The notes under the pieces are model-generated. The model had not been told where the DNA came from, made no database searches, and was given only the letters and a program-made list of their open reading frames with translations. 64,000 nucleotides of DNA from assembly GCF_018403665.1 (NCBI RefSeq), contig NZ_BOVJ01000075.1, positions 1 to 64,000 on the forward strand. Reading direction: 5' to 3'. Position 1 is the stretch's first letter, and the number at the start of each line of letters is the position of its first letter. The position numbers and the translations under genes were made by a program. Shown here piece after piece: positions 38,012 through 47,233 of this stretch. The DNA comes from Paenibacillus cisolokensis. GTDB lineage: Bacteria; Bacillota; Bacilli; Paenibacillales; Paenibacillaceae.

Positions 38012-38037
38012 TTTCGCCGTCACTTGTGATAAGGTTC
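38012..38037. repeat. Chromosomal att: native 3' end of rlmH
   Basis: The minus strand reads GAACCTTATCACAAGTGACG, encoding E-P-Y-H-K-stop of RlmH. Twenty of the 22 bases at 38016-38037 are repeated at 36009-36030 and 29428-29449 in the same orientation. This is the position used by SCC elements in staphylococcal orfX. Confidence 0.8.
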
Positions 38038-38499
38038 CCCCCGGTTAATCTTGAACGCCCGGTACACCTGCTCCAGCAGCAGCACGCGCATCAGCTGGTG
38101 CGGATACGTCATGCGGCCGAAGGAGAGCCGCTTGTCCGCCCGAGCCAGTACCGCCGGCGACAGGCCGAGCGAGCCGCCGATGACGAAGGCGACGGAGCCG
38201 CCGCCGTATACGGCTTGCTTGGCCAGATGCGCGGCGAGCTGCTCGCTCGTCCACGCCTCGCCGTCGATGGCCAGCGCGATCACATGCGCGTCCGGCTTCA
38301 GCGCGGCGAGAATGCGCTCGCCCTCGCGCGCTTTCACCTGTTCCGCCTCCGCTTCGCTCAAGGAATCGGGCGCCTTCTCGTCCGGCACTTCGCGCAAGTC
38401 CAGCTTGGCATACGGCCCGAGCCGCTTCCGGTATTCCGCCACTCCTTCGTTCCAATACTTCTCCTTCAGTTTCCCTACTGCAATAATCTGTATCTGCAT
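38020..38499 (-). CDS. rlmH: 23S rRNA (pseudouridine-1915-N3)-methyltransferase
   Basis: 159 residues, exactly the family length. SPOUT-class methyltransferase with the SAM loop [13 protein letters not shown] near 103-115 and C-terminal [23 protein letters not shown] 38499 gives the standard [16 protein letters not shown] start. It methylates pseudouridine 1915 in helix 69 of 23S rRNA. Its final codons serve as the att core of the adjacent island; the reading frame is intact, as expected for an insertion site that regenerates the gene end. Confidence 0.97.
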   Translation of the reverse strand: MQIQIIAVGKLKEKYWNEGVAEYRKRLGPYAKLDLREVPDEKAPDSLSEAEAEQVKAREGERILAALKPDAHVIALAIDGEAWTSEQLAAHLAKQAVYGGGSVAFVIGGSLGLSPAVLARADKRLSFGRMTYPHQLMRVLLLEQVYRAFKINRGEPYHK

Positions 38500-38559
38500 C
38501 AATTAATTGGGCAACTCCTTCGCAAAGTTTCGATCTATTTCGATCACGCCAGGACCAGC

Positions 38560-38735
38560 CGGACGTTCCAAACCCTACCCCTAATCCTATATCCTAACCC
38601 TGATCCTGACCCAGATTTGACTCTATCCTAATCTTAACCCTAACTCTATCTCTGTCCCTAACCCCTGTCTAATCCCATCTCCATCCGAACCATTTCCATC
38701 CGGACCATTTCCATCCGGACCCTCTACATCGTACC
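38560..38735. repeat. Low-complexity CCTAA-type and tandem 15-bp repeats
   Basis: About 100 bases of degenerate CCTAACCCT/CCTAATCCT units are followed by tandem copies of CATTTCCATCCGGAC (two near-perfect plus a diverged one at about 38680-38722). It fills the gap between rlmH and the CxxH/CxxC gene. No gene is present. Confidence 0.75.
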
Positions 38736-38835
38736 ACAAGCCTCGAACAACGCAAAAACCCGCTCATCCTCCTTTACAGGATTCAAAGCGGGCCGCTGCC
38801 GATCGCCTATATTCGGCTTAACTCCTCACCACATG

Positions 38836-39003
38836 CTAAACTACCAGAAACGTCGCCGGCTTATCGCACAGTTCGCATTGTACGGGAGGCTCCCAATCCG
38901 CGAATTTCGTTTCCTTCAAGTCCACGATATCCGGCGCATCCTCGTACTCGTCCACGAATTTGTCGATCGCCAGTTCTACATGCTCTTTGCATACACAATA
39001 CAT
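38836..39003 (-). CDS. CxxH/CxxC small protein
   Basis: 55 residues from ATG 39003: MYCVCKEHVELAIDKFVDEY, ending VQCELCDKPATFLVV. The CxxH and CxxC pairs suggest a metal site. The family is a small conserved Bacillales protein that regularly lies between htrA and rlmH, as here. Function unknown. Confidence 0.85.
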   Translation of the reverse strand: MYCVCKEHVELAIDKFVDEYEDAPDIVDLKETKFADWEPPVQCELCDKPATFLVV

Positions 39004-39259
39004 GCTTGGCCGATGTCCCTCGTTCTTTCGTTGACATTTCACGCGGCTGCACACGCCCCCACGCCAGACGAATGGCAGAGGCCGTCCTTAAATCCGCGCA
39101 AGTTCTATCCTACCATCCAGTCTGTCCTTCGGCAAGCGGTTTAATCCCGCTTCGGCCCGGCCGACCGACGCTTGCTCTTCCCCAACGACCGGGCGGCATC
39201 TCGGCCGGAAGGGCAACCGGCTCAGCCGCCCTTCCCGACCTCTGGCCTCCATGGTTCCG

Positions 39260-40597
39260 CTACTCTTCCTCGTCGGTTCGCTCTTCCAGCTTGAGCTTGG
39301 TCGTCATCTTCTCCCCGTTCCGGTAAAACGTCACTTCCACTGAATCCCCGATCTTCTTCTCGCTATATAAATATTTGCGCAGCTCCAGCGTGCTGCCGAC
39401 ATCCTGCTTGTCGAGCTTCACGATCAGATCGCTGAACTTCAGCCCCGCCTTCTTCGCCGGCCCGACCGCTTCGAGGACGATAATGCCTTCCGACACGTCA
39501 TCCGGCACCCGAATCGTCTCTTCGTCCAAATCGTCCGATTCCTCGACTTCGGCTTCTTCGTCCGTCTCCTCTTCCCCTTCGATCAGCCATTTTTGCTGCT
39601 TGCGGTGCTGCTCCAGATCAATCGAGTAGATGCCGAGATACGGCCGTGCGATCTTGCCCTGCTCGCGCAGCTTCTCGACAATCGGCATGACGTCGTTGAT
39701 CGGAATGGCAAAGCCGACGCCTTCCACGCCGAAATCGGCAATTTTCATACTGTTGATGCCGACGACGCGCCCGTTTAGGTCGATCAGCGGCCCTCCGCTG
39801 TTTCCCTGGTTGATCGACGCGTCGATCTGGATCACTTCCATCTCCCAGTCGTATACCCCGTCCTGATTGAGCGATACCGGAATCGTGCGCCGCGTCTTGC
39901 TTACGATGCCCATCGAGATCGAGTCGCCGAGTCCGAGCGGATTGCCGATCGCGATTACCCATTCCGCCTGCCGCAGCTTGGAAGAATCGCCGATCTCCGC
40001 AACCGTGTCGATTCCTTTGCCGTCAATCTCCAATACCGCCAGATCGGAGATCTGGTCCTTGCCGACCACCTTGGCCTCCCGGGTTTCGCCGGACAGCAGC
40101 ACCGCCTTCACCTTATCCGCATTGGCGACGACATGATAGTTCGTGATGACGAGCGCCTTCCCTTTCGCTTTCGCATAGATGACACCGGAGCCGACGCCCG
40201 CTTCTTCGAGCGGGTTGTCGTCCGGATTGTCCGTCTCTTCGTCCAGCCCGAGCTGTCCCGATACGGATTGTTCATTAATAATGCTGACTACGGCAGGCCG
40301 CACTTTGGCGGACGCCTGAATCGTCCGCTCCAGCGGATCGTTCGACAGACCGGACGTAGCGGCCACCGGCATGGCGTGATTGCCATTCGACCGGTTAGAA
40401 CCGAATCCGGCGCCTGTCACCAGCGTAAACAGCAGCACCGCGACAATCGCGCTGGCCAGCGACGACACCGCCGCAATTCGCAGGCTGGACCAATTGCCCG
40501 TTCGGCCGAATCGGAAGGGCATCTCCCTCATCTTTTCCTTTCGGGCGCGCCGCGTCACTTTCGTCGAGTAAAAATTGTCATCAAAAAGGCCCATCAT
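39260..40597 (-). CDS. htrA: HtrA/DegP-family membrane-anchored serine protease
   Basis: 445 residues. One membrane helix near 40-62, then a trypsin-like domain with catalytic His155 (ITNYHVV), Asp185 (ISDLAVL) and Ser267 (QGNSGGPL). A C-terminal PDZ domain starts at about residue 350. Between them is an acidic insert (EGEEETDEEAEVEESDDLDE). It degrades misfolded secreted proteins outside the membrane. In this genomic position it is yycK/htrC of B. subtilis. Confidence 0.95.
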   Translation of the reverse strand: MMGLFDDNFYSTKVTRRARKEKMREMPFRFGRTGNWSSLRIAAVSSLASAIVAVLLFTLVTGAGFGSNRSNGNHAMPVAATSGLSNDPLERTIQASAKVRPAVVSIINEQSVSGQLGLDEETDNPDDNPLEEAGVGSGVIYAKAKGKALVITNYHVVANADKVKAVLLSGETREAKVVGKDQISDLAVLEIDGKGIDTVAEIGDSSKLRQAEWVIAIGNPLGLGDSISMGIVSKTRRTIPVSLNQDGVYDWEMEVIQIDASINQGNSGGPLIDLNGRVVGINSMKIADFGVEGVGFAIPINDVMPIVEKLREQGKIARPYLGIYSIDLEQHRKQQKWLIEGEEETDEEAEVEESDDLDEETIRVPDDVSEGIIVLEAVGPAKKAGLKFSDLIVKLDKQDVGSTLELRKYLYSEKKIGDSVEVTFYRNGEKMTTKLKLEERTDEEE

Positions 40598-40853
40598 CTC
40601 TCACTCCCCTCGATGCCAGGCAACAAGCACATACGAACATAAACGGCTTCGCCGGCTTAAACGGAGAAACGCCGTTGCGCGGCGGAAATAAAATCCCCAT
40701 CTATTTTCAAACCAAACCGAATGGGCGCAAAAATCCTCTACTATGTATAACGAAACAGAGCCGCGGGAAGTTGCGCAAAATTTGCAGGGATTATACGTTA
40801 AAACTTAAGGATTATGACGTTCATGCTTCAGAATCGGAAACGCCAGGAATGTT
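40598..40853. other. Intergenic region upstream of htrA
   Basis: No gene supported. It should hold the htrA promoter on the minus strand; I see no distinctive operator. Confidence 0.4.
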
Positions 40854-40882
40854 TTGGATTCATCCGTCTACAATAGTATATA
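40854..40882 (+). promoter_or_regulatory. Promoter of the 72-residue gene
   Basis: TTGGAT (40854-40859), 17-base spacer, TATATA (40877-40882), 28 bases before the ATG. ACAAAGGAGA follows as ribosome-binding site. Confidence 0.55.
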
Positions 40883-40910
40883 GATAATAGAAAACAAAGG
40901 AGACGTTCCG

Positions 40911-41129
40911 ATGAAAAATAAAAATTCCGCCTGGGAGCATGTCCAGCTGGGCGCCGCTATCGCCGATTTGAAAAACGATCATTACCGCACGCTGCTAGCC
41001 CTGAGCGCCACCCTCGAGCTCCTTATCGACAAAGGGCTGCTTACCCGCGAGGAAATCGAACGCAAATCGGCCTTGCTGGAGGCCGAAATGGACAACCTTA
41101 TCGGCGGCGAACTTCGTCCCATGGGGTAG
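40911..41129 (+). CDS. Small conserved-looking helical protein
   Basis: 72 residues (MKNKNSAWEHVQLGAAIADL ... LLTREEIERKSALLEAEMDN). Strong ribosome-binding site and promoter. It is predicted all-helical, with the last half amphipathic. It is the only plus-strand gene in the wal cluster; its last 32 bases overlap the end of walJ in convergent orientation, so each transcript can be antisense to the other. Function unknown. Confidence 0.75.
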   Translation: MKNKNSAWEHVQLGAAIADLKNDHYRTLLALSATLELLIDKGLLTREEIERKSALLEAEMDNLIGGELRPMG

Positions 41130-41904
41130 GCCGGTCATGATAGGTGTCTCTCAGCGGGATTTCGTCTTTCTTGAAAAAGATGCCGCGGTCTTCGAGCTGC
41201 TGAATAACCGTCAACCGCGCCAAATCGTGCAAATTGTGATCGAGACTCAGATGCGCCAGATAGACCCGCTTCGTCCGATCAGTCAGCAGCTCGCATAATG
41301 CCTCTCCCGCCGCCACGTTGGATAAATGCCCGGTGTCGCCGAGAATGCGCCGCTTGATATTCCACGGATACCGCCCCATCCGGAGCATCTCGGTATCGTG
41401 GTTCGCTTCCAGCACGAGCACATCCGAATCTTCGATCTGATGCTTTACTTTGTCGCTTACATAACCGAGATCGGTAGCGAGGCTGAGCTTCTCGCCATCC
41501 TCATAGAAGCAGAAGCCTACCGGCTCCGCCGCATCGTGCGAGATCGGGTAGGATTGCACCTTCATGCCGCCAAAATCGATCGTCTCGCCCGTTTCGATGA
41601 CGACCCGTTTCTCCGGCTCGATCTGGCCGACCTGCCGCTCCATCGCGTTCCAGGTCGCCTCATTGGCGAATACCCGAAGCCCGTACTTGCGCGCGATCGC
41701 GCCGAGCCCTTTAATATGATCCGAATGCTCATGCGTGACGAGCAGGGCATCGAGATGATGCCCCGCCACGCCGCGCTCCGCCATTAACGCTTCCAGCTTT
41801 CTGGCGCTGAGGCCGGCATCTACCATGACGGTCGCTCCGTTCCCCTGAACGATCGTCGCATTGCCGGTAGAGCCGCTCGCCAGTACCGTAAACCGCAGTC
41901 CCAT
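41098..41904 (-). CDS. walJ: MBL-fold metallohydrolase WalJ (YycJ)
   Basis: 268 residues. Metallo-beta-lactamase fold with the metal motif THEHSDH in LLVTHEHSDHIKGLGAIA, plus later ligands (YPISHDAAEP, SLATDLGYVS, GHLS). The start MGLRFTVLASGSTGNA at 41904 lies one base from the walI stop. YycJ is a 5' exonuclease-like protein linked to the WalRK pathway and mismatch repair. It is the last gene of walR-K-H-I-J. Confidence 0.95.
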   Translation of the reverse strand: MGLRFTVLASGSTGNATIVQGNGATVMVDAGLSARKLEALMAERGVAGHHLDALLVTHEHSDHIKGLGAIARKYGLRVFANEATWNAMERQVGQIEPEKRVVIETGETIDFGGMKVQSYPISHDAAEPVGFCFYEDGEKLSLATDLGYVSDKVKHQIEDSDVLVLEANHDTEMLRMGRYPWNIKRRILGDTGHLSNVAAGEALCELLTDRTKRVYLAHLSLDHNLHDLARLTVIQQLEDRGIFFKKDEIPLRDTYHDRPTPWDEVRRR

Positions 41905-41905
41905 A

Positions 41906-42694
41906 TTATTCCTGTCCTGTCCTTTCTCCCTCTTCCCGGTCGTCTTCCCCTGTTTGCGCGTGATCCTTCTCGCTGAATACTTCGCCGCTGATCGCATGAA
42001 CGAAATACGGCTTTCCTTCTTCCGGCAACACCCGCCAGGCCGGCGCCGCCACCTGCGTTTCGGAATCGAAAATTTGTCCGTGATAGCCGAGGCGAATTTC
42101 CTTGATCGTCGTCCCGTTCGGCAAATAATTCGTAATGAGCGGCCCGATCGCTCTTGAGGCCGGCAACACCGTCTGCTCCTTCGCTTCGTCGGTCTGGCTG
42201 AGCTCCACCCGCTTCTGGCTGTACGCCTCGATCTTCTGGTTGCGGTAATACAGCTTTAGCTCAACATCGTACATCGGCCTCCCGTCAACCATCCGATACA
42301 GGACGAACACCCCGTCTTCGCTCGCCGCGGGATCGAAAGCGTACAGCTCCAGATCCGGTATGATGCCGCCGAGTTGCTTCAACAGTTCTTTCTCGGAAAA
42401 AATAATTTTGCTGTCGACCGGCTCCGGCAGCTCCTCCCGCTCGTCATCTTCCGGCAGCGCCGTAATGCGGTAGGTCAAATCCTTCAGCTTCGGCGTTTCG
42501 TCCGGAATGCTCGCCGTGGCCCCGAGCTGGATGTTCTTCTGCTGCATGACGCTTAGCGTCTCGGGCTGCAAATCTTTAAGATTGACGTTCGCGTTCAGCT
42601 GCTCCCGAATATCTGTCCACAGCTGGTAAGCCAGTACAATATTCAGGAGCAGAAAGGCGAGTATGAGCACGCTTTTCGCACGTCCCCAGTCCAT
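41906..42694 (-). CDS. walI: Two-component regulatory protein WalI (YycI)
   Basis: 262 residues. A single N-terminal membrane helix (SVLILAFLLLNIVLAYQLW) is followed by an extracytoplasmic YycI domain. With WalH it forms a membrane complex that restrains WalK. Start and walH stop overlap by one base. The C-terminal tail is short and acidic. Confidence 0.93.
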   Translation of the reverse strand: MDWGRAKSVLILAFLLLNIVLAYQLWTDIREQLNANVNLKDLQPETLSVMQQKNIQLGATASIPDETPKLKDLTYRITALPEDDEREELPEPVDSKIIFSEKELLKQLGGIIPDLELYAFDPAASEDGVFVLYRMVDGRPMYDVELKLYYRNQKIEAYSQKRVELSQTDEAKEQTVLPASRAIGPLITNYLPNGTTIKEIRLGYHGQIFDSETQVAAPAWRVLPEEGKPYFVHAISGEVFSEKDHAQTGEDDREEGERTGQE

Positions 42695-44421
42695 TAGCCG
42701 TCACCCCCCGCCTGTTCCGGGACGGCCTTCATTCCCGCCAGGTTGCTTGGCTGCAGCAAGCCATGCCCTGCGCCGCCGGAACGGGATGCGCCAGCTCCCC
42801 GCAGCGGGACAGCCGCCCCGGCTTCCGGATGCAGGAAGGCGGCTTCCGCTTCTCCGCCATCCGGTCCGCCCACCGGTCCGCCTCCGGCTTCGCGCTCCCG
42901 GACGGCCCCTTCCTGCGCTTCATCCGGCTCCGTTCCCGGATCGCCGCTCCGCTCCGCACTATTCGCATCTCCCGAATCTCCGTTCCGCTCTGCGGTGTTC
43001 CCGCCCGCCGAACGGCCGCTTGATCCGGTTTCGTCCTGCGCACCCTCCGCATCGCGGCCGTCCTCCCCGGCGCCTTCCTCATCCGGCTGAACAAGGACTT
43101 CCGTCCCCAGCGCCGAGCCGTCGAACGAAGGCGGCATTCCGCCGAGCAGAATATGCTGCGTGCCGTCGGTCAGACGGACCGCCCATACCGGCTCGAAGCG
43201 GATCAGCCCCTCTTCGGCCGGCAAAGCCTGCAGCGCCGGGTACAGCGCCTTGACCTCCGAACGCCGGTCATACCCCTGCAGCGCCCGCTCCAGCGCCTCG
43301 CCGCCGGGCAGCCAGCGGACTTGCTTGCTCTCCGGCCTCTCCCGCAGCGTAATCAGCGATCGTTCATATTCGACAACGACGCCCTGCTGCAGCGTAAGGC
43401 TCATATAGCCGAAGCGGAACGGAGCGACGGTAACAATCGGGTATGTCCCGTAATACTGCTGGAACTCCACGTAACCGCGCTCCCCGTCGACCTCGGCCGA
43501 AGCCAGCCGATGACGGCCGTCCCAGCCGCCGTGCTCGTTGACGAACTGAACCGATGCGTACACATGCTCGCTTTGGCTCACCCGCCCTTCCTGCGGGGCG
43601 GCGGGATCGGTATATTCCAGCCATTTGCCGTCCTGCTCCACGCGCAGACCGCGCTTGCCGTCCGTATAAATCTGCGAGTCGCCGCGCTTCTCCAGCGCAC
43701 GCGTGACGGCCGGGTCGAAGAACAGATTGCGCCGCATCAGCTCCGGCGAGTACGTCTCGTAGCCGATGACCGCTTCGACCGATTTGACCGGCCTTGTCGG
43801 AATATACAGCCCGTCCGGCGTCGGCTCGTACAGCGTCCAATATTCGCCGAATCCGACATAATCGTCGACATCGCTTACCGTCAGATCGGCTTTCACCGCT
43901 TCGAACACCGTCCGTCCGTCGGCGCTGAAAAAGTAGGTCATCACTTCATCGGAATCGTGCTTCTTGTAAATCCATATCCGGTTGATCAGCTCGTCCGCCA
44001 TCCCCGGCTCATCGTCGAGCTTGAGCGATTTGCGCAGCAATTCGACCGGTATGCCGGTGCCGAACCGCAGCTCCACGCCCGTATCGCGATCGCGGATGAC
44101 GTCCCAGTCGACCGAATATACCGTTTCGCGCCGAAATCCGCCAAATTCCCGGCTTTGCAGCGCGCCGTAGATCAAGTTATAGAACGTGTCGTCCGGATGC
44201 AGCACCGTATGCCGGCTCCGGCCGAAATGCAGCACCATCTGCTCCGGAAACACCAAATGTTCCAGCTGCTCTTCCCGCCCCATCGGCTCGGCATTGACAT
44301 AGTCCTGCTCCGTCCTCACCGTCGCGCCGAGACCCGGCACCTGATACGTCAGAAAATAGCTTTGCACCAGACTGAGCGCCACGAGCACGGCAAGTATGGC
44401 GGACTTCAGTTTCTCCATCAT
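42694..44421 (-). CDS. walH: Two-component regulatory protein WalH (YycH) with a low-complexity C-terminal extension
   Basis: 575 residues against roughly 450 for typical YycH. One N-terminal helix (AILAVLVALSLVQSYFLTYQ), then the YycH extracytoplasmic domain. From about residue 450 the protein becomes Gly/Glu/Ala/Arg-rich (ERNGDSGDANSAERSGDPGT), ending QPSNLAGMKAVPEQAGGDG. The extension has no membrane or domain signal. Its composition could be a disordered tail, or the frame could have shifted from the normal end near 43100. The start overlaps the walK stop by four bases. Confidence 0.88.
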   Translation of the reverse strand: MMEKLKSAILAVLVALSLVQSYFLTYQVPGLGATVRTEQDYVNAEPMGREEQLEHLVFPEQMVLHFGRSRHTVLHPDDTFYNLIYGALQSREFGGFRRETVYSVDWDVIRDRDTGVELRFGTGIPVELLRKSLKLDDEPGMADELINRIWIYKKHDSDEVMTYFFSADGRTVFEAVKADLTVSDVDDYVGFGEYWTLYEPTPDGLYIPTRPVKSVEAVIGYETYSPELMRRNLFFDPAVTRALEKRGDSQIYTDGKRGLRVEQDGKWLEYTDPAAPQEGRVSQSEHVYASVQFVNEHGGWDGRHRLASAEVDGERGYVEFQQYYGTYPIVTVAPFRFGYMSLTLQQGVVVEYERSLITLRERPESKQVRWLPGGEALERALQGYDRRSEVKALYPALQALPAEEGLIRFEPVWAVRLTDGTQHILLGGMPPSFDGSALGTEVLVQPDEEGAGEDGRDAEGAQDETGSSGRSAGGNTAERNGDSGDANSAERSGDPGTEPDEAQEGAVREREAGGGPVGGPDGGEAEAAFLHPEAGAAVPLRGAGASRSGGAGHGLLQPSNLAGMKAVPEQAGGDG

Positions 44422-46250
44422 GCCGGCTCACTCCCTTCGTGCGGAACGGGCAGCGTAAACGTCACCGTCGTGCCGACGTTCAACTCCGATTCCAACGTGA
44501 TGGTGCCGCCATGGGCTTTGACTATTTCCCGGGCAATCGACAGCCCGAGGCCGGTACCGCCCATATTGCGGGAACGCGCTTTGTCGACGCGATAGAACCG
44601 GTCGAAAATATGGTTCAAATCCTTCTTCGGTATGCCGATGCCGGTATCCCGCACGGAAATCGCGATCGTCGAAGCGTCCCGCCGGTAAGCCGACAGCTCG
44701 ATCCGTCCGCCGTCCAACGTATATTTGATCGCGTTCGACATGAGATTGTCGAGCACCTGATCGATCTGGTCCCGGTCCAGCCAGACGTCCGGCACGCCTT
44801 CCTCGACACGAACCGACACCCGGATCGCCTTCTGCCGCAGCTGGAACGAGAAGCGGTCCGCCACCTCGTCCAGCATATCCGATATATTCATCTTCTGCCT
44901 GCGCAGCTGCGCCTGCTGCGAGTCGAGCCGCGACAGGTGCAGCAGGTCAGTCACAAGCCGGATCATTCGCTCGGTCTCGTTGCGGATGACGCCGATGAAC
45001 CGTGCGGCCAGCTGCCGCTCCTCGAGCGCTCCGTCCTCGAGCGCTTCGGCATAGCTGCGGATCGTCGTCAGCGGCGTGCGCAGCTCATGCGACACGTTGG
45101 CGACGAACTCCCGCCGCGACTGCTCCAGCTTCTCCTGCTCCGTCACATCCTGCAGCACCGCGATCGTTCCGGCGATACCCTCGTCGCGCCGGTGGATCGG
45201 CGAGAACGTGACGCGCAGCACGCCTTCTTCGCCGCCTTCCGCCGGCTCCCGCCGTATGATCGCCGAGCGCGTCGCCGTCCCCATCCAGTCCGCGAGCTTC
45301 TCCTTCGATACGCCAAGCAGCTCCGCCAGCCCGCAGCCTTCGCAGGACGACACGCCGAGCAGGTCGAGCGCGCGCCAGTTCCACACCATGACAATGCCCC
45401 GCTCATCGGCGGCGACGACGCCGTCGCTCATATTCGACAAAATCGAGGCCAGCTTCTCCTTCTCTTCCTCGTTGACCGACAGCGCCTCCCGCAGCCGCTT
45501 CGTCATATCGTTGAAGGCCGCGCTCAGCCGGCCGATTTCGTCGTCGCCGAGAACCGGCACCTGCTGGTCGAACCGCCCTTCCGCAACCGCCGCCGCGTGC
45601 TTCGTCAGCGCCTTGATCGGGCTCGTAATCGTATGCGCAAGCAGCACGCCGAGCACACCGGTCAGCCCGAGCGCAAGCAGCATCCCCGATACGAAAATGC
45701 GGTTGACCCGCTCCACTGTATCGTACAGTTCGTTCATCGAGGCGACGATATAGACCGCGCCGACGACTTTGCCCTCGTTCATGACCGGCTGGGCAATCAT
45801 CTTCTTGCGGACGCCGTCCTCGTCGACCACTTCCTCTTCATTGTCGCGAATGCTCTGCAGCGCGCGGCTGACCGCAAGCGAAGTGTTTTTCTGCCCGACA
45901 TAGGCTTGTTGGTCCTGCTGCGATGTCGCCAGCACTTTGCCGTTCGCATCGAGCACCTGAATTTCCGCCTCGCTGACGCCGAACAAATTGTGCACGAAGA
46001 AATTCAGGCTGTCCGCCGGCGACTCGTCCGTTCTCCCGTCCGGCTCGCTCAATCCCGCCAAGCTTTGCGCCACCATATTCGACAGCAGATTCGCCTGGTC
46101 GTTCAAATTCGCGGTGAAGTTATCCTTCAGCGAATGCTTGACCGTACTGACGAAGTAGACCCCGATCAGCTGCATCGCAATCAGAATAAGCAGCACATAG
46201 ATTACGATCAGCTTGAATTGAACCGTGCGGAAGAAGCGGCGGCCGATCAT
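44418..46250 (-). CDS. walK: Cell-wall stress sensor histidine kinase WalK
   Basis: 610 residues, standard. Two membrane helices (about 11-35 and 185-205) flank an extracellular PDC-like domain; then HAMP (to about 255), PAS (about 265-370), the HisKA block [20 protein letters not shown] with His388, and the ATPase motifs ([33 protein letters not shown]). It controls peptidoglycan hydrolases through WalR. The four-base overlap with walR indicates coupled translation. Confidence 0.98.
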   Translation of the reverse strand: MIGRRFFRTVQFKLIVIYVLLILIAMQLIGVYFVSTVKHSLKDNFTANLNDQANLLSNMVAQSLAGLSEPDGRTDESPADSLNFFVHNLFGVSEAEIQVLDANGKVLATSQQDQQAYVGQKNTSLAVSRALQSIRDNEEEVVDEDGVRKKMIAQPVMNEGKVVGAVYIVASMNELYDTVERVNRIFVSGMLLALGLTGVLGVLLAHTITSPIKALTKHAAAVAEGRFDQQVPVLGDDEIGRLSAAFNDMTKRLREALSVNEEEKEKLASILSNMSDGVVAADERGIVMVWNWRALDLLGVSSCEGCGLAELLGVSKEKLADWMGTATRSAIIRREPAEGGEEGVLRVTFSPIHRRDEGIAGTIAVLQDVTEQEKLEQSRREFVANVSHELRTPLTTIRSYAEALEDGALEERQLAARFIGVIRNETERMIRLVTDLLHLSRLDSQQAQLRRQKMNISDMLDEVADRFSFQLRQKAIRVSVRVEEGVPDVWLDRDQIDQVLDNLMSNAIKYTLDGGRIELSAYRRDASTIAISVRDTGIGIPKKDLNHIFDRFYRVDKARSRNMGGTGLGLSIAREIVKAHGGTITLESELNVGTTVTFTLPVPHEGSEPA

Positions 46251-46996
46251 CCGAATCCGTAGCCTCCCGATTTCGGATTCCGCATCATGTAGCCGAGACC
46301 GCGCCGGGTCAAAATATATTCCGGACGGCTCGGATCATCCTCGATCTTCTCGCGCAGCCGGCGGATCGTCACATCCACCGTACGAACGTCGCCGAAATAT
46401 TCGAATCCCCACACGGCTTGCAGCAGATGCTCGCGCGTCATCACCTTGCCGCTGTTGCGCGCCAAATAGTACACCAGCTCATACTCGCGATGCGTAAGGT
46501 CAAGCGGTTCCCCGTTCTTGTAGACGACGTACATATCGGTATCGATGAACAGGTTGAAAATGGCCAGCCCCTGCTTCTCCTGCCCGGCGTCTCCGTGCGG
46601 CGCTTCGTTCGTGCCGACGGCCCCCGTCAGCTTCTGCTGGCGCCTCAGATGCGCCTTGATCCGCGCCAGCAGCTCGCGCGTGCCGAACGGCTTCGTAACA
46701 TAGTCATCGGCCCCGAGCTCCAGGCCGAGCACCTTGTCGATTTCCGTATCCTTCGCCGTCAGCATAATAATCGGGACCTGCAGCCGGGTTCTGACTTCGC
46801 GGCATACATCCATGCCGTCTTTCACCGGCAGCATCAGATCGAGCAGAATCAGATCGGGCGACTCCTCGAACGCCAGTCTGACCGCCTCGCCGCCGTCAAA
46901 CGCGCAAATCACCTGATAGCCTTCCTTCTCCAGGTTGAACTTCAATATATCCGCAATCGGCTGTTCATCGTCCACAACCAAAATTTTTCCCTGCAC
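46247..46996 (-). CDS. walR: Response regulator WalR
   Basis: 249 residues from GTG 46996, which has AGGTGA a few bases upstream; GTG 47005 is the alternative. Receiver domain with [10 protein letters not shown] (phospho-Asp near 53), then an OmpR-type winged helix ([34 protein letters not shown]). Between them is a slightly long linker (about 120-145). Essential regulator of cell-wall metabolism; first gene of its operon. Confidence 0.97.
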   Translation of the reverse strand: MQGKILVVDDEQPIADILKFNLEKEGYQVICAFDGGEAVRLAFEESPDLILLDLMLPVKDGMDVCREVRTRLQVPIIMLTAKDTEIDKVLGLELGADDYVTKPFGTRELLARIKAHLRRQQKLTGAVGTNEAPHGDAGQEKQGLAIFNLFIDTDMYVVYKNGEPLDLTHREYELVYYLARNSGKVMTREHLLQAVWGFEYFGDVRTVDVTIRRLREKIEDDPSRPEYILTRRGLGYMMRNPKSGGYGFG

Positions 46997-47165
46997 CGAA
47001 ATCACCTGCCCGTCTTATAACTAGTTTCATTCTACCACACCGCGGCGCCTACGCCCAAGATGACCGGGCATCGGCCTTCGCGGCTTTGCCGTCCCGGGCG
47101 AGCGGAAAACGGCAAAATAACGGCGCTTCGTGTAAAGATAATCCAAGTATAGCATGAAATAGGAA

Positions 47166-47205
47166 AGAGCGCCGCGCGGCTTTCCAATGCCGCGACCGGC
47201 GCTCT
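47166..47205 (-). terminator. Terminator of the M23 peptidase gene
   Basis: AAGAGCGCC pairs with GGCGCTCT, with an inner CGCGGC/GCCGCG stem; the minus strand then reads TTCCTATTTC. It separates this gene from walR. Confidence 0.75.
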
Positions 47206-47233
47206 CCTTTCATTCGGGCGTTTCGCCTGGCGG

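Noticed and set aside
38560-38735. Possible CRISPR array near rlmH
   Set aside because: Repeats are short, degenerate and directly tandem, without unique spacers, and there are no cas genes in the window.
44439-46262. 607-codon plus-strand frame opposite walK
   Set aside because: Arg/His/Gln-rich antisense shadow of walK.
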